47,789 bases of DNA, from NCBI GenBank assembly GCA_018714245.1, contig DVNQ01000054.1, forward strand, positions 1 to 47,789. Reading direction: 5' to 3'. This document shows, in pieces, positions 10,000-21,119 of the stretch (positions are counted from its first letter, which is position 1; the number at the start of each line of letters is the position of its first letter). This DNA comes from Candidatus Avilachnospira avicola. GTDB taxonomy: Bacteria > Bacillota > Clostridia > Lachnospirales > Lachnospiraceae. The translations under genes were made by a program, and so were the position numbers. The notes beneath the pieces were generated by a model. That model saw only the letters and a list, made by a program, of their open reading frames with translations. It had not been told where the DNA came from and made no database searches.

Positions 10000-11319
10000 T
10001 CAATCGTTCAAAAATCCCTTATAGTTACGAACCAGGAGCTGTGACTCTATTGACTTGATAGTCTCTACTATAACGCTCACTATGATGATCAGGCTGGTAC
10101 CGGTAAATGAGAGATGTCCCATGCCGGATATGCCGGTCACTATGATGGGCGCTACGCAGGCTATCAGAAGCCCGATCGCTCCAATGAAGATCACATAGTT
10201 AAGTATATGATTGAGATAGTCACTGGTAGGCTTTCCGGGCCTTACGCCGGGGATGAAGCCACCGTTCTTTTTCATGTTGTTGGCTATCTCAAGCGGGTTG
10301 AAGGTGATGCTTGTATAGAAATATGCAAACAGCACCACGAGCACTATATAGATGAGCAGCCCTATGGTAGGGAAAAGATCCGACGGATTGCACCAGTTGT
10401 TGGAACTGAGTACGCTCAGTATCCTTCCTGCCGTGCTTGTGGAATCAACTCCCATGAAGGAGCCGATGACCACCGGCATGGACATGATGGAAGATGCAAA
10501 TATTACGGGGATGACTCCTGCCGTATTCACCTTAAGGGGAATGTTGGAGCTCTGTCCGCCTACCATGCGTCTGCCCTGCATCTTTCTTGAATACTGGACG
10601 GGAATGTTCCTCTGCGCATCATTCAGCACGATGGTATATACCACAAGGGCTATCACTGCCACGAAGGTTATGATAAGCGCTATGGCTATCACCGGGACTG
10701 ACTTTCCATATATGAAGGAATAGTAGATGGTGCTGAGGTCCTGAGGCATTGAGGAAAGGATGTTGAAGAGCAGGACCATGGAAATACCGTTTCCAATACC
10801 CTTGTCAGTTATCTGCTCGCCTATCCACATCAGGATCGCAGTACCTGCCGTCATGGTGATGACGCAGACGATAACGCTTCCGGCATTGTAATCATACAGA
10901 AATCCGCTTCCGCCGAAGCCTATAGCCATGGCTGCTGACTCAATGAGCGCCAGCCCTACGGTAAGATATCTCGTGTACTCGGCTATCTTCTTACGTCCTG
11001 TCTCTCCGTCCTTCTGCAGCTCTTCCAGAGCAGGTATGGCTATGGTGAGCAGCTGCATGATGATGGAGGATGTGATGTAGGGAGATATGCTGAGTGCAAA
11101 TACCGAAAGCTGGTTGAAGGATCCGCCCGTCATCGCATTGAACCATCCAAAGCCGTCAAGTCCGCCTATATTTGCAAAAAGCAGATCAAAATAGTAGGCA
11201 TTGACTCCCGGGATGGGTATAACGGAGCCTATCCTTATCACTATCAGCATAAGGAAGGTAAAGATCAGTTTTTTCCTGACCTCATCTACCCTCCATGCAT
11301 TCTTCAGCAGTTTCCACAT
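10000..11319 (-). CDS. secY: Preprotein translocase subunit SecY
   Basis: FTFLMLIVIRIGSVIPIPGVN; QLLTIAIPALEELQKDGETGRKKIAEYTRY; multi-TM. Confidence 0.98.
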   Translation of the reverse strand: MWKLLKNAWRVDEVRKKLIFTFLMLIVIRIGSVIPIPGVNAYYFDLLFANIGGLDGFGWFNAMTGGSFNQLSVFALSISPYITSSIIMQLLTIAIPALEELQKDGETGRKKIAEYTRYLTVGLALIESAAMAIGFGGSGFLYDYNAGSVIVCVITMTAGTAILMWIGEQITDKGIGNGISMVLLFNILSSMPQDLSTIYYSFIYGKSVPVIAIALIITFVAVIALVVYTIVLNDAQRNIPVQYSRKMQGRRMVGGQSSNIPLKVNTAGVIPVIFASSIMSMPVVIGSFMGVDSTSTAGRILSVLSSNNWCNPSDLFPTIGLLIYIVLVVLFAYFYTSITFNPLEIANNMKKNGGFIPGVRPGKPTSDYLNHILNYVIFIGAIGLLIACVAPIIVTGISGMGHLSFTGTSLIIIVSVIVETIKSIESQLLVRNYKGFLND

Positions 11320-11320
11320 A

Positions 11321-11764
11321 TCAGATTACCTCACAGGTTCCGCCGCATCCTTCGATCTTTGTTTTTGCAGTCTCGGAGAACGCATCTGCCTTAACGGTAA
11401 GCTTCTTTGTGATCTCACCGTTTCCAAGCACCTTGACCCCATCCATGAGGTCCTTGATTATCCTCTTCTCAAGGAGAGCTGCTGCATCTACGGTAGCTCC
11501 CTCCTCGAAGTACTTATCAAGGGTGCTGAGGTTGATAACTGCGTATTCCACTCTGCCTCTGTTATTGAAGCCCCTCTTGGGAAGCCTTCTGTAAAGAGGC
11601 ATCTGGCCTCCTTCGAATCCGGGCCTGGGTGCTCCTGAACGGGCCTTCTGCCCCTTATGGCCGTAACCTGCAGTCTTTCCGTTTCCGGATCCATGTCCAC
11701 GGCCTTTTCTGAAATTATTGCTGTGCTTAGAGCCGGCTGCCGGCCTTAAATTTGATAATTCCAT
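11321..11764 (-). CDS. rplO: 50S ribosomal protein L15
   Basis: [44 protein letters not shown]. Confidence 0.98.
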   Translation of the reverse strand: MELSNLRPAAGSKHSNNFRKGRGHGSGNGKTAGYGHKGQKARSGAPRPGFEGGQMPLYRRLPKRGFNNRGRVEYAVINLSTLDKYFEEGATVDAAALLEKRIIKDLMDGVKVLGNGEITKKLTVKADAFSETAKTKIEGCGGTCEVI

Positions 11765-11775
11765 CCTGAACCTCC

Positions 11776-11958
11776 TTACAGCTCTTCGACTTTAACGAGG
11801 TGCTGAACCTGCTTCAACATGCCTCTGACAGCCTGGTTGTCAGGAAGCTCATTTACAGAGTTGATCTTTCTGAGTCCCAGTGCAGCGACAGTCTTCTTAT
11901 TCTTGGGGACCGCACCTATAGGAGATTTTATCAGCGTAACCTTTAACTTATCTGCCAT
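11776..11958 (-). CDS. rpmD: 50S ribosomal protein L30
   Basis: [30 protein letters not shown]. Confidence 0.97.
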   Translation of the reverse strand: MADKLKVTLIKSPIGAVPKNKKTVAALGLRKINSVNELPDNQAVRGMLKQVQHLVKVEEL

Positions 11959-11973
11959 CGCTCTGTCCTCCTG

Positions 11974-12483
11974 TTATTTCAGTATCTCGTCAACCGACTT
12001 GCCTCTTAATGCAGCATACTGCTCGGGTGACTTCATGGCCTTAAGGCCCTCAAGTGTTGCAAGCACACAGTTCACCTTGTTGTTTGAACCAAGGGACTTG
12101 GTACGGATGTTCTTTATGCCGACCATCTCGATGACTGCACGGGCAGGACCGCCTGCAATGACACCGGTACCTTCGGGAGCTCTCTTAAGAAGTATGGTAG
12201 AGCTTCCGAATACTCCGAAGAAATCATGGGGAACGGACTGGTTCTTATCAAGGGGGATCTCAACGAGATTCTTCATCGCTGCTTCCTTACCCTTTCTGAT
12301 GGCCTCGGGAACCTCGGCTGCCTTGCCAAGTCCTGCTCCTACGTGTCCGTTTCCGTCTCCTACTACTACCAGAGCGGAGAATCTCATGGTACGTCCGCCC
12401 TTAACGGTCTTGGATACTCGCTTGATGGCTACGACTCTGTCGTTCAATTCTAATGTCTTAGGATCAATAATTGTACGTCTCAT
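11974..12483 (-). CDS. rpsE: 30S ribosomal protein S5
   Basis: [54 protein letters not shown]. Confidence 0.98.
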   Translation of the reverse strand: MRRTIIDPKTLELNDRVVAIKRVSKTVKGGRTMRFSALVVVGDGNGHVGAGLGKAAEVPEAIRKGKEAAMKNLVEIPLDKNQSVPHDFFGVFGSSTILLKRAPEGTGVIAGGPARAVIEMVGIKNIRTKSLGSNNKVNCVLATLEGLKAMKSPEQYAALRGKSVDEILK

Positions 12484-12494
12484 CTTTCTCCCCC

Positions 12495-12860
12495 TTAGAA
12501 TTCAAGTCCGGCTTCGCGTGCCGCCTCTGCAAGTGCCTTGACTTTTCCGTGATAGATGAAGCCGCCTCTGTCGAATACCACTTCCTTGACGCCCTTTTCA
12601 AGAGCCTTCTTGGCAATGGAGGTTCCTACGAATGCAGCTGCCTCTACATTGTCAGTATACTCAAGATCCTTTGCATCCTTGTCGAGGGTGGATGCTGCGC
12701 AGATGGTATTGCCTGCAACATCATCTATGATCTGAGCATACATGTGCTTATTTGATCTGAATACGCAAAGACGCGGTCTCTCAGCTGTGCCGGAGATACG
12801 ATTGCGAAGTCTTGCGTGCTTTTTGTGACGGATCTCACTTCTTGACTTTTTGCTTATCAT
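12495..12860 (-). CDS. rplR: 50S ribosomal protein L18
   Basis: [63 protein letters not shown]. Confidence 0.98.
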   Translation of the reverse strand: MISKKSRSEIRHKKHARLRNRISGTAERPRLCVFRSNKHMYAQIIDDVAGNTICAASTLDKDAKDLEYTDNVEAAAFVGTSIAKKALEKGVKEVVFDRGGFIYHGKVKALAEAAREAGLEF

Positions 12861-12877
12861 GTCATTCTCTCCTTAGC

Positions 12878-13420
12878 TTATTTCTTACCGGTCTTACCGA
12901 CTTTACGCCTGATGGTCTCAGTCTCGTACTTGATTCCCTTGCCCTTATAAGGCTCCGGAGGTCTCTTCATCCTGATCTCGGCTGCGTACTGTCCTACCTT
13001 TTCCTTGGAGATGCCCTTGACAAAGATCTTGTTCTGTCCCTCAAGGACGGTCTCTATGCCTTCGGGATCCTCCATCTCTACGGGATGGGAATATCCAAGG
13101 TTAAGCACGAGCTTCTTGCCCTGCTTTGCAGCTCTGTAACCTACACCGTTTATCTCAAGCACCTTCTGGTATCCCTCGGAAACTCCGGTCACCATATTGT
13201 GGATGAGGGTCCTTGTAAGTCCGTGAAGAGCCTTGATCCTCTTAAGATCGTTGGGACGGGTAACAACTATCTTGCCGTCCTCCTCGGTTATGGTGAGCTC
13301 ATGGGCGAACTGCCTTACAAGCTCTCCCTTGGGTCCTTTTACTGTCACTACGTTGCCGTCAGCTATGCTTACGGTAACGCCGGCCGGTATGGTCACCGGC
13401 TGCTTTCCTATACGTGACAT
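12878..13420 (-). CDS. rplF: 50S ribosomal protein L6
   Basis: [15 protein letters not shown] ... [17 protein letters not shown]. Confidence 0.98.
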   Translation of the reverse strand: MSRIGKQPVTIPAGVTVSIADGNVVTVKGPKGELVRQFAHELTITEEDGKIVVTRPNDLKRIKALHGLTRTLIHNMVTGVSEGYQKVLEINGVGYRAAKQGKKLVLNLGYSHPVEMEDPEGIETVLEGQNKIFVKGISKEKVGQYAAEIRMKRPPEPYKGKGIKYETETIRRKVGKTGKK

Positions 13421-13475
13421 TCTATGTTCCTCCTTCTTAGATTGTCAGCCTTTCGGCCGTTTTCAGATGTGTTTT

Positions 13476-13877
13476 TTACCAAACGAAGCAGAGAACCTCT
13501 CCGCCGATGCCCTTTGCTCTGGCTTCCTTATCGGTCATGATGCCCTCGTTCGTGGAAATAATTGCTATGCCGAGGCCGCCAAGTACCTTGGGCATATTTT
13601 CCTTGCCGGCATATACGCGGAGTCCGGGCTTAGATATCTTCTTGAGCCCTGTGATGATCCTCTGGGATCTGTCCTGGGTATACTTAAGCGTTATTCTGAT
13701 ATCCTTGAAGTTTCCGTTGTCGACGAGCTCATACTTTTCGATGTAGCCCTCGTTCTGAAGTATCTCGGCAATGGCGTTCTTCATCTTTGATGAGGGAACG
13801 TCCACGGTCTCATGCTTACGCATGTTTGCGTTGCGGATTCTTGTAAGCATATCCGCGATAGGATCACTCATAGTCAT
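13476..13877 (-). CDS. rpsH: 30S ribosomal protein S8
   Basis: [16 protein letters not shown] ... [31 protein letters not shown]. Confidence 0.98.
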   Translation of the reverse strand: MTMSDPIADMLTRIRNANMRKHETVDVPSSKMKNAIAEILQNEGYIEKYELVDNGNFKDIRITLKYTQDRSQRIITGLKKISKPGLRVYAGKENMPKVLGGLGIAIISTNEGIMTDKEARAKGIGGEVLCFVW

Positions 13878-13934
13878 AATGATACACGATATCCTTTCTT
13901 TTCTGTCCTTTATGGAGCCCTGTGCTCCCTCTTA

Positions 13935-14120
13935 TTACCAGCTAGCCTTCTTAACTCCGGGGATCTCACCCTTATATGCCAGCTCACGGAAGCAGATACG
14001 GCATATTCCATACTTTCTGAGATAAGCATGGGGTCTTCCGCATATCCTGCATCTGTTGTACTCTCTGGTAGAGAACTTAGCCGGACGCTGCTGCTTGATC
14101 TTCATGGATGTCTTAGCCAT
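13935..14120 (-). CDS. rpsN: 30S ribosomal protein S14, type Z (zinc ribbon)
   Basis: [38 protein letters not shown]. Confidence 0.97.
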   Translation of the reverse strand: MAKTSMKIKQQRPAKFSTREYNRCRICGRPHAYLRKYGICRICFRELAYKGEIPGVKKASW

Positions 14121-14139
14121 CTCTTAATTTGCTCCTTCC

Positions 14140-14679
14140 TTATCTCGCGAAAGGCATGTTGAAGAGCCTCAACAGCTCCTTTGCCTCTTCATCCGTCTTA
14201 GCGGTGGTAACGAAAATGATGTCCATACCTCTGGTCTTATCAACCTTGTCATACTCGATCTCGGGGAAGATCAGCTGCTCCCTGAGTCCAAGAGCATAGT
14301 TTCCTCTTCCATCGAAGGAGTTGGGGTTAACGCCTCTGAAGTCACGTACACGGGGAAGTGCAAGATTGATGAGACGATCTGCAAAATCGTACATCTTTTC
14401 TCCGCGGAGGGTGACCTTGCATCCTATGGGCATGCCCTCACGGATCTTGAAGTTTGCAACTGACTTCCTTGCCTTGGTCACAACAGCGTGCTGTCCTGAG
14501 ATGATCTCAAGATCCCTGACAGCAGAGTCCAAAACCTTGGCATTTTCCTTAGCTTCACCAACGCCCATGTTGATGACTATCTTCTCGAGCTTGGGGATCT
14601 CCATGGCGTTCTTGTATCCGAACTTCTTCTGCATGGCTTCCCTGATCTCGGAATTGTAGATTTCCTTTAATCTGGCCAC
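14140..14679 (-). CDS. rplE: 50S ribosomal protein L5
   Basis: [15 protein letters not shown] ... [43 protein letters not shown]. Confidence 0.98.
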   Translation of the reverse strand: MARLKEIYNSEIREAMQKKFGYKNAMEIPKLEKIVINMGVGEAKENAKVLDSAVRDLEIISGQHAVVTKARKSVANFKIREGMPIGCKVTLRGEKMYDFADRLINLALPRVRDFRGVNPNSFDGRGNYALGLREQLIFPEIEYDKVDKTRGMDIIFVTTAKTDEEAKELLRLFNMPFAR

Positions 14680-14698
14680 AGTTTTTTCCTCCTTTCGC

Positions 14699-15004
14699 TT
14701 ATGCTATGACCTTGCCGGTCTTCTTTGCATAGCGGACTTTCTTGTCGCCTTCCATCCTGAATCCAACCTTGGTGGGCTGTCCGTCGGAAAGCAGCATAAC
14801 ATTTGAGATATCTATAGGGCTCTCGCTCCTTACGATGCCGCCCTGGGGATTGGCCTGTGAAGGCTTCTGGTGCTTAGTCACCATGTTGATGCCCTCAACT
14901 ACGACCCTGCCGGTCTTGGGATCAACGCTCAAAACCTTGCCGTCTCTGCCTTTGTCCTTGCCTGCAATGATCCTGACCATATCGTCCTTTTTGATCTTAC
15001 GCAT
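14699..15004 (-). CDS. rplX: 50S ribosomal protein L24
   Basis: [50 protein letters not shown]. Confidence 0.98.
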   Translation of the reverse strand: MRKIKKDDMVRIIAGKDKGRDGKVLSVDPKTGRVVVEGINMVTKHQKPSQANPQGGIVRSESPIDISNVMLLSDGQPTKVGFRMEGDKKVRYAKKTGKVIA

Positions 15005-15015
15005 CGGGCACCTCC

Positions 15016-15384
15016 TTACAGTACTTCCGGAGCAAGAGATACGATCTTCATGAACTGATGGTCACGAAGCTCTCTGGCTACCGGCCCAAATATACGGGTC
15101 CCTCTCGGGGTCTTGTCATCCTTGATGATAACGGCTGCATTCTCATCGAAACGGATGTATGAGCCGTTTGCGCGGCGGGTCTTCTGAACGGTGCGGACCA
15201 CTACCGCCTTAACTACGTCGCCCTTCTTTACCACGCCGCCGGGTGTGGCGTCTTTTACGGAAGCGACTATCACGTCACCGATACGTGCATATCTTCTGGT
15301 TGAGCCGCCCATGACGCGGATGCAAAGGAGTTCCTTAGCACCGGTATTGTCGGCTACCTTAAGTCTGGTCTCCTGCTGTACCAT
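15016..15384 (-). CDS. rplN: 50S ribosomal protein L14
   Basis: [28 protein letters not shown] ... [12 protein letters not shown]. Confidence 0.98.
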   Translation of the reverse strand: MVQQETRLKVADNTGAKELLCIRVMGGSTRRYARIGDVIVASVKDATPGGVVKKGDVVKAVVVRTVQKTRRANGSYIRFDENAAVIIKDDKTPRGTRIFGPVARELRDHQFMKIVSLAPEVL

Positions 15385-15402
15385 AGTATTGCTCCTCTCT
15401 CC

Positions 15403-15657
15403 TTATCTGGCCTTCTCAACTATCCTGACGAGTCTCCATCTCTTTGTCTTTGACAGAGGCCTTGTCTCCATAACTTCTACGAGATCTCCCTCGCCGCACT
15501 CGTTGTTCTCGTCGTGCGCCTTGAGCGTATATGTGCTCTTTACGATTTTACCGATCAAAGGATGCTTGACATTATCCTCGATAGCAACCGTGATAGTCTT
15601 ATCCATCTTGTTGCTTATCACCTTACCGGTACGTGTCTTTCTTAGATTTCTTTCCAC
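15403..15657 (-). CDS. rpsQ: 30S ribosomal protein S17
   Basis: [78 protein letters not shown]. Confidence 0.98.
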   Translation of the reverse strand: MERNLRKTRTGKVISNKMDKTITVAIEDNVKHPLIGKIVKSTYTLKAHDENNECGEGDLVEVMETRPLSKTKRWRLVRIVEKAR

Positions 15658-15681
15658 GGTTAATGCTCTCCTTTCCTACGA

Positions 15682-15897
15682 TCAGCTAACTTTCTGCTTC
15701 TCAGTGATAACAGTCTGTATCCTGGCTATATTCTTGCGAACCTCGTTGATCCTTGCAGTGTTATCAAGCTGATTGGTAGCATTCTGGAATCTGAGATTGA
15801 AAAGTTCCTTCTTGGCCGTAACGAGATCCTCGTTCAAAGCCTTGACGTCCTTAGCCTTAAGCTCATCTAAATACTTCTTACTTTTCACTGTCATCAC
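15682..15897 (-). CDS. rpmC: 50S ribosomal protein L29
   Basis: [35 protein letters not shown]; start overlaps the rplP 3' end by about 20 nt. Confidence 0.97.
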   Translation of the reverse strand: MMTVKSKKYLDELKAKDVKALNEDLVTAKKELFNLRFQNATNQLDNTARINEVRKNIARIQTVITEKQKVS

Positions 15898-16309
15898 CGC
15901 CTTCTAAATCTGCCTTAGAAACGATCTTGCATGTAAGCGGTAACTTATGCATGGCAAGACGAAGTGCTTCTCTGGCTGTCTCCTCCGGAACGCCTGCGAT
16001 CTCAAAGAGCACACGGCCCGGCTTAACAACTGCTACATAAAATTCTACGGCGCCCTTTCCGGATCCCATACGTACTCCGATAGGCTTCGAAGTTACGGGC
16101 TTGTCAGGGAATACCTTTATCCATACCTGACCGCCACGCTTGATGTAACGGGTCATGGCAACACGGGCTGCCTCTATCTGGTTTGCCTTAAGCCAGCAGG
16201 ATTCGGTAGCGACAAGGCCGTACTCGCCGTACGCGATCTTGTTTCCGCGCTGAGCTCTGCCCTTCATGGAACCACGCTGCTGCTTACGATATTTTGTTCT
16301 CTTTGGCAT
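15878..16309 (-). CDS. rplP: 50S ribosomal protein L16
   Basis: [23 protein letters not shown] ... [43 protein letters not shown]; start trimmed by two codons. Confidence 0.98.
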   Translation of the reverse strand: MPKRTKYRKQQRGSMKGRAQRGNKIAYGEYGLVATESCWLKANQIEAARVAMTRYIKRGGQVWIKVFPDKPVTSKPIGVRMGSGKGAVEFYVAVVKPGRVLFEIAGVPEETAREALRLAMHKLPLTCKIVSKADLEGGDDSEK

Positions 16310-16317
16310 TAACATGA

Positions 16318-16974
16318 TTATTTATCGCTCCCTTCCTTTTTCTTCTCAGGAAGTATCTCCCCTTTGTAGATCCATACCTTGATACCGAGCTTTCCGTAAG
16401 TAGTATCAGCCTCAGCAAATCCGTAGTCGATATCGGCACGGAGTGTCTGAAGGGGTATGGTTCCCTCTGAATAGAACTCTGACCTTGCAATATCTGCGCC
16501 GCCAAGTCTTCCGGATACTGCTGCCTTGATGCCCAGCGCTCCGGCCTTCATGGTCCTCTGCATTGCCTGCTTCAGGGCACGCCTGAAGGATGCACGGTTC
16601 TCAAGCTGCTGAGCGATGCTCTCTGCTACGAGCTGAGCGTCACGGTCGGGCCTCTTGATCTCCTTGATGTCCACAAAGAGCTTGTTCTTGGTGTACTTCT
16701 GAACTTCTGCCTTAAGCTTGTCGATCTCTGATCCGCCTCTTCCGATAACTACTCCGGGCTTAGCGGTGTAGATGATCACTCTTACTCTGTCAGCCGTCCT
16801 CTCGATCTCGATCTTGGAAATTCCGGCCGGAGCAAGCTTATTCTTAAGGAACTTTCTTATATTGTAGTCTTCCACGAGGTTGTCGGCAAAATCTCTGCCC
16901 TCTGCATACCACCTGGAATCCCAGTCTTTAATAACGCCGACTCTGAGGCCGTGCGGATTAACTTTCTGTCCCAT
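16318..16974 (-). CDS. rpsC: 30S ribosomal protein S3
   Basis: [41 protein letters not shown]. Confidence 0.98.
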   Translation of the reverse strand: MGQKVNPHGLRVGVIKDWDSRWYAEGRDFADNLVEDYNIRKFLKNKLAPAGISKIEIERTADRVRVIIYTAKPGVVIGRGGSEIDKLKAEVQKYTKNKLFVDIKEIKRPDRDAQLVAESIAQQLENRASFRRALKQAMQRTMKAGALGIKAAVSGRLGGADIARSEFYSEGTIPLQTLRADIDYGFAEADTTYGKLGIKVWIYKGEILPEKKKEGSDK

Positions 16975-16989
16975 GCTTTCCTCCTCCGA

Positions 16990-17379
16990 TTACTTCTTCT
17001 CGTCCAGGATAACCGTGATGTGGCTGGTGCGCTTCTCTATGCGGTAAGCCCTGCCCTGCGCTCTGGGGTGTATCCTCTTCATGGTAGGTCCTTTGTTTGC
17101 AAAGCACTCTGCAACGTAAAGTCCCTCTCTGTCCATATTGTTATTGTTCTCTGCATTTGCTGCCGCAGACTCAAGTAACTTCTTGACAAGAGTCGAAGCA
17201 TATCTGGGGTTGTAGGTCACGATACCAAGTGCGGTATTGAGATCCTTTCCTCTGATGGCATCCAGTATGAAGCATGCCTTCTGCACGGAAACTCTCGCAT
17301 ATGAAAGCTTAGCGCTGGGTCTCAAATCCTTAACGGCATTTCTTTCTCTCTTTATCTGTGATCTGTGTCCTTTTGCCAT
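16990..17379 (-). CDS. rplV: 50S ribosomal protein L22
   Basis: KLLESAAANAENNNNMDREGLYVAECFANKGPTMKRIHPRAQGRAYRIEKRTSHITVIL. Confidence 0.98.
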   Translation of the reverse strand: MAKGHRSQIKRERNAVKDLRPSAKLSYARVSVQKACFILDAIRGKDLNTALGIVTYNPRYASTLVKKLLESAAANAENNNNMDREGLYVAECFANKGPTMKRIHPRAQGRAYRIEKRTSHITVILDEKK

Positions 17380-17407
17380 AGTAGATCTTTCCTCCTTTCA
17401 GCCAAGC

Positions 17408-17692
17408 TTATCTTGCGCCGGTCTTCTTCTCGTCCTTGCCATGGCCCCTGTAGGTCCTTGTGGCAACGAACTCACCGAGCTTATGACCGACCATATCCTC
17501 TGTTACAAATACCGGTACGTGCTTCCTGCCGTCGTGTACTGCTATCGTGTGGCCTACCATCTGAGGGAAGATAGTAGAACGGCGTGACCACGTCTTTATA
17601 ACGGACTTCTGTCCGGAAGCGTTCATAGCGTCGATCTTTTTAAGGAGCGATGCATCAGCGAACGGTCCCTTCTTTAATGAACGATTTGCCAT
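17408..17692 (-). CDS. rpsS: 30S ribosomal protein S19
   Basis: [17 protein letters not shown] ... [43 protein letters not shown]. Confidence 0.98.
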   Translation of the reverse strand: MANRSLKKGPFADASLLKKIDAMNASGQKSVIKTWSRRSTIFPQMVGHTIAVHDGRKHVPVFVTEDMVGHKLGEFVATRTYRGHGKDEKKTGAR

Positions 17693-17711
17693 AATCTTTT
17701 ATCCTCCTATA

Positions 17712-18557
17712 TTACTTAATGGCTCTGCCATCACGTCTTCTTACGATCAGCTTGTTGGAAGCCTTCTTTCTCTTCCTGGTCTTAAGTCCAAGAGCGGGCT
17801 TGCCCCAAGGAGTCGAAGGACCGGGACGTCCGATAGGAGCTTTTCCTTCACCACCACCATGAGGGTGATCGTTGGGGTTCATGACGGAACCTCTTACGGT
17901 AGGCCTGATGCCCATGTGTCTCTTACGTCCTGCCTTACCATAGTTGATAAGGTTGTGCTCTCCGTTTCCTACCACACCGATGGTAGCGCGGCAGCTGATG
18001 GGTACCATACGCATCTCGCCTGAAGGAAGACGAAGTGTTGCATATGCTCCCTCCTTAGCCATAAGCTGTGCGGAGTTTCCGGCTGAACGGACCATCTGTC
18101 CGCCCTTTCCGGGGATCATCTCGATGTTGTGCACGTTTGCACCAACGGGGATGCCTGAAAGGGGAAGGCAGTTGCCGACCCTTGCCTCGGCATGCTCGCC
18201 GCTCATGACGGTCATGCCGTCTGTAAGTCCTGCAGGAGCAAGGATGTAGGACTTTGTGCCGTCTGCATAGCAGATAAGTGCTATGTTGGCTGATCTGTTG
18301 GGATCGTACTCGATTCCGATGACCTTAGCCTCGATGCCGTCCTTGGAATTTCTCTTGAAATCCACTATCCTGTATTTCTGTCTGTTTCCGCCGCCGTGAT
18401 GTCTGACGGTTATCTTACCCTGGTTATTACGTCCGGAAGTCTTCTTCTTTCCGGCAAGAAGGGATCTCTCCGGGCTCTTCTTTGTGACCTCTGAGAAGTC
18501 AGAGCCGGTCATGTTCCTTCTTGAAGGTGTATAAGCCTTATATGTCTTAATACCCAT
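17712..18557 (-). CDS. rplB: 50S ribosomal protein L2
   Basis: [21 protein letters not shown] ... [16 protein letters not shown]-type motif ([34 protein letters not shown]). Confidence 0.98.
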   Translation of the reverse strand: MGIKTYKAYTPSRRNMTGSDFSEVTKKSPERSLLAGKKKTSGRNNQGKITVRHHGGGNRQKYRIVDFKRNSKDGIEAKVIGIEYDPNRSANIALICYADGTKSYILAPAGLTDGMTVMSGEHAEARVGNCLPLSGIPVGANVHNIEMIPGKGGQMVRSAGNSAQLMAKEGAYATLRLPSGEMRMVPISCRATIGVVGNGEHNLINYGKAGRKRHMGIRPTVRGSVMNPNDHPHGGGEGKAPIGRPGPSTPWGKPALGLKTRKRKKASNKLIVRRRDGRAIK

Positions 18558-18614
18558 GACTTAGTTCTCCTTATGATTTATTGTCGCAGTCTCATCTGCA
18601 TATTTCGCGGTCGA

Positions 18615-18914
18615 TTACAGTCCCTGGAATATCTCTATGGACTTGGAATCCTTTGCAAGAGTCACAATGGCCTTCTTGGTCTGTGCGGTCTTGCCTACGT
18701 TCATGCCGCGTCTCCTGTCCTTGCCGGGCCTGCGCATGGTGTTGACTGAGTCAACCTTGGTCCCGGGGAACATCTTCTCTACAGCTTCCTTTATCTGGGT
18801 CTTGGTCGCTTCGGGTGCAACGAGGAAGGTGTATTTGTTCTGAGCCATCGCATTCATGGAAGACTCCGATACGACCGGCTTAAGGATAACGTCGTAATAA
18901 TTTATCGCTGCCAT
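18615..18914 (-). CDS. rplW: 50S ribosomal protein L23
   Basis: YYDVILKPVVSESSMNAMAQNKYTFLVAPEATKTQIKEAVEKMF. Confidence 0.97.
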   Translation of the reverse strand: MAAINYYDVILKPVVSESSMNAMAQNKYTFLVAPEATKTQIKEAVEKMFPGTKVDSVNTMRRPGKDRRRGMNVGKTAQTKKAIVTLAKDSKSIEIFQGL

Positions 18915-19534
18915 TATGCGTATACCTCCTCAATGTCTGATACCGCCTGCTTTGTGAGCACTACGGTAGAGTACTTCATAACATCGTAAGTATTGAGCGC
19001 GCCCACCTGAGTGGTCTTTACTCCCTCGATGTTCCTTGCTGAGAGGATCACGTTCCTGTCAACACTGTCAAGTACTACGAGAGCCTTGTTCAGCTTGAGG
19101 GCTTCCATGACCTTCCTGAACTCCTTGGTCTTTATCTCGGGAAGGCTGAGCTGATCAAGAACGATAAGCTTTCCTGCCTCGACCCTGCTGGTGAGTGCTG
19201 ACTTGAGGGCAGCCCTCTTTTCCTTCTTGTTGATCGACATCGAGTAATCCCTGGGTACGGGTGCGAATACTACTCCGCCGCCCTTCCACTGAGGAGCTCT
19301 GATGGATCCCTGCCTTGCATGACCGGTTCCCTTCTGTCTCCAGGGCTTTCTTCCGCCTCCGGATACTTCGGATCTGGTCTTGGCCTTCTGAGTTCCCTGA
19401 CGCCTGTTGGCAAGCTGGGCAACTACGGCCATGTGCACGAGATGTTCATTGACTTCGACTCCGAATACGGCGTCGTTAAGCTCTATGGTATCAACCTGCT
19501 CACCCTGCATGTTGTATACAGCTACATTTGCCAT
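18914..19534 (-). CDS. rplD: 50S ribosomal protein L4
   Basis: RRQGTQKAKTRSEVSGGGRKPWRQKGTGHARQGSIRAPQWKGGGVVFAPVPRDY. Confidence 0.98.
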   Translation of the reverse strand: MANVAVYNMQGEQVDTIELNDAVFGVEVNEHLVHMAVVAQLANRRQGTQKAKTRSEVSGGGRKPWRQKGTGHARQGSIRAPQWKGGGVVFAPVPRDYSMSINKKEKRAALKSALTSRVEAGKLIVLDQLSLPEIKTKEFRKVMEALKLNKALVVLDSVDRNVILSARNIEGVKTTQVGALNTYDVMKYSTVVLTKQAVSDIEEVYA

Positions 19535-19563
19535 GTTAAGTTTCCTCCTTTCCTTCCACCAAG

Positions 19564-20199
19564 TTACTTAGTTACCTTAACTGTCTCTTTGATGGTTATA
19601 AGGGATTTCTTCGGTCCCGGAACTGAGCCCTTAACCAACAGCAGATTGTTTTCAGCATCAACTCTGATGACCTCAAGGTTTTCGATGGTCCTCTGTACGG
19701 ATCCCATGTGTCCGGGCATGCCCTTACCCTTGAATACGCGTCCGGGGGTGGTGGCAGGTCCATTGGAACCCTGATGTCTGTGGAACTTGGAACCGTGCAT
19801 CATGGGTCCTCTGTGCTGTCCGAGTCTCTTGACTGCACCCTGGAATCCCTTACCCTTTGTGATGGCGGTCGCATCCACATGATCTCCTACTGCGAAGATG
19901 TCAGCCTTGATCTCATCAGCTACCTTATACTCTGAAGAGTTCTCGAATCTGAACTCCCTGATGTATCTCTTCGCGGAAACTCCGGCCTTCTGGAACACTC
20001 CCTTCCTGGGCTTGTTCACAAGCTTCTCCCTGATGTCGCCGAAACCTACCTGTACGGCATCATAGCCATCATTGTCTGCGGTCTTTACCTGTGTTACCAC
20101 GCAGGGACCTGCCAGAAGGACGGTTACGGGCACCAGCTCGCCGTTCTCAGCGAAGATCTGAGTCATACCGACTTTTGTAGCAAGTATTGCCTTCTTCAT
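19564..20199 (-). CDS. rplC: 50S ribosomal protein L3
   Basis: [28 protein letters not shown] ... [23 protein letters not shown]. Confidence 0.98.
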   Translation of the reverse strand: MKKAILATKVGMTQIFAENGELVPVTVLLAGPCVVTQVKTADNDGYDAVQVGFGDIREKLVNKPRKGVFQKAGVSAKRYIREFRFENSSEYKVADEIKADIFAVGDHVDATAITKGKGFQGAVKRLGQHRGPMMHGSKFHRHQGSNGPATTPGRVFKGKGMPGHMGSVQRTIENLEVIRVDAENNLLLVKGSVPGPKKSLITIKETVKVTK

Positions 20200-20371
20200 T
20201 AAATGTTTCTCCTCCTTATTAATCTACAGCGGAACGCCCGGTATCCCGGACATTCGTGAAAGACCAGCGCATCGCAGTGCGATGAAAGGTGCTTTCAGTT
20301 TATATCTCAACGGCTTCCGAAGCTGCCGGAGGATCTCCGGTGTTGTCGGTCATCGCCGTTATGAGCTTTAT
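20200..20371 (-). promoter_or_regulatory. Structured 172-nt intergenic RNA between rpsJ and rplC (candidate cis-element)
   Basis: Minus strand contains AACGGC...GCCGTT enclosing CCGGAG-ATC-CTCCGG and GCTTCGGAAGC, then GAAAG..ACC..CATCGC-ACT-GCGATG..GGT-CTTTC; unusually long for a ribosomal operon gap. Confidence 0.5.
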
Positions 20372-20836
20372 TTATGCTTCCTCTTTGCTCTCAGCCTTCT
20401 CAGCCTTTACTGCCTTCTTTGTCTCAGGCTTCTGAGCTCTGGGCTTCTGGGCTCCTCTGGGCTTTCTGGGAGCGGGCTTTGTGATGAGCTGCTTCCTGGG
20501 AGCTCTCTTTCCCTTGTCTGCCTCGTTCTTCATCTGAACATCAATGTATACTCCGGCAGGCATATCCAGCCTCTGAAGTGACTCCATGGTCTTGGGGCCG
20601 GGGTTGATGATGTCGATGAGCCTCTTGTGGGTCCTCTGCTCGAACTGCTCACGGCTGTCCTTATACTTATGAACTGCCCTAAGGATAGTAACCACTTCCT
20701 TCTTTGTGGGAAGGGGCACGGGTCCGCTGACCTCTGAACCGGTCTTTCTGCAGTTCTCAACGATCTTTGCCGCTGACTGATCTACCAGCTGATGATCGTA
20801 AGCCTTGAGTGTGATCCTCATGATCTGATTTGCCAT
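20372..20836 (-). CDS. rpsJ: 30S ribosomal protein S10 (NusE) with about 50-aa C-terminal extension
   Basis: Canonical S10 to [12 protein letters not shown], then [51 protein letters not shown]. Confidence 0.97.
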   Translation of the reverse strand: MANQIMRITLKAYDHQLVDQSAAKIVENCRKTGSEVSGPVPLPTKKEVVTILRAVHKYKDSREQFEQRTHKRLIDIINPGPKTMESLQRLDMPAGVYIDVQMKNEADKGKRAPRKQLITKPAPRKPRGAQKPRAQKPETKKAVKAEKAESKEEA

Positions 20837-21090
20837 AAAAAAAGTCGCCTCCTATTCGTACTCTTTTAATGCAGTACGACAAGTGGTGACTGTACACGCT
20901 GTCGGGTGTGTCGCGAACGTCCTCGCGAAGCTATCCGACTCCGAACCTGATCGGACTTTTCTGTTTCGGTACAGTGACTTGTCGCCAACGATATGTCTTG
21001 ACATTTACTCCCCGCAAAAACCTGAGGGCACTTATGTATTCGTGCCGGCAGCAACCTTGCGGATCAACGCTATCATGCCACAGCCTTGTA
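20837..21090 (-). promoter_or_regulatory. Long structured 5' leader of the S10 operon
   Basis: Closing helix CGACAAGT (20877-20884)/ACTTGTCG (20977-20984) plus CTGTAC (20890-20895)/GTACAG (20969-20974), enclosing GTCGG/CCGAC and TCGCGA-n6-TCGCGA hairpins. Confidence 0.65.
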
Positions 21091-21119
21091 AGGATAACAT
21101 AAAAGCGCCTGCCGGGCAA
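21091..21119 (-). promoter_or_regulatory. Putative sigma-A promoter of the S10 operon
   Basis: Minus strand -35 TTGCCC, 17-bp spacer, -10 TATCCT; -35 and spacer lie inside the hairpin at 21097-21132. Confidence 0.45.

Noticed and set aside
13935-20836. Missing or rearranged genes in the S10/spc cluster
   Set aside because: Gene order rpsJ-rplC-rplD-rplW-rplB-rpsS-rplV-rpsC-rplP-rpmC-rpsQ-rplN-rplX-rplE-rpsN-rpsH-rplF-rplR-rpsE-rpmD-rplO-secY-adk-map-infA-rpmJ-rpsM-rpsK-rpsD-rpoA-rplQ is the ordinary Firmicutes arrangement.
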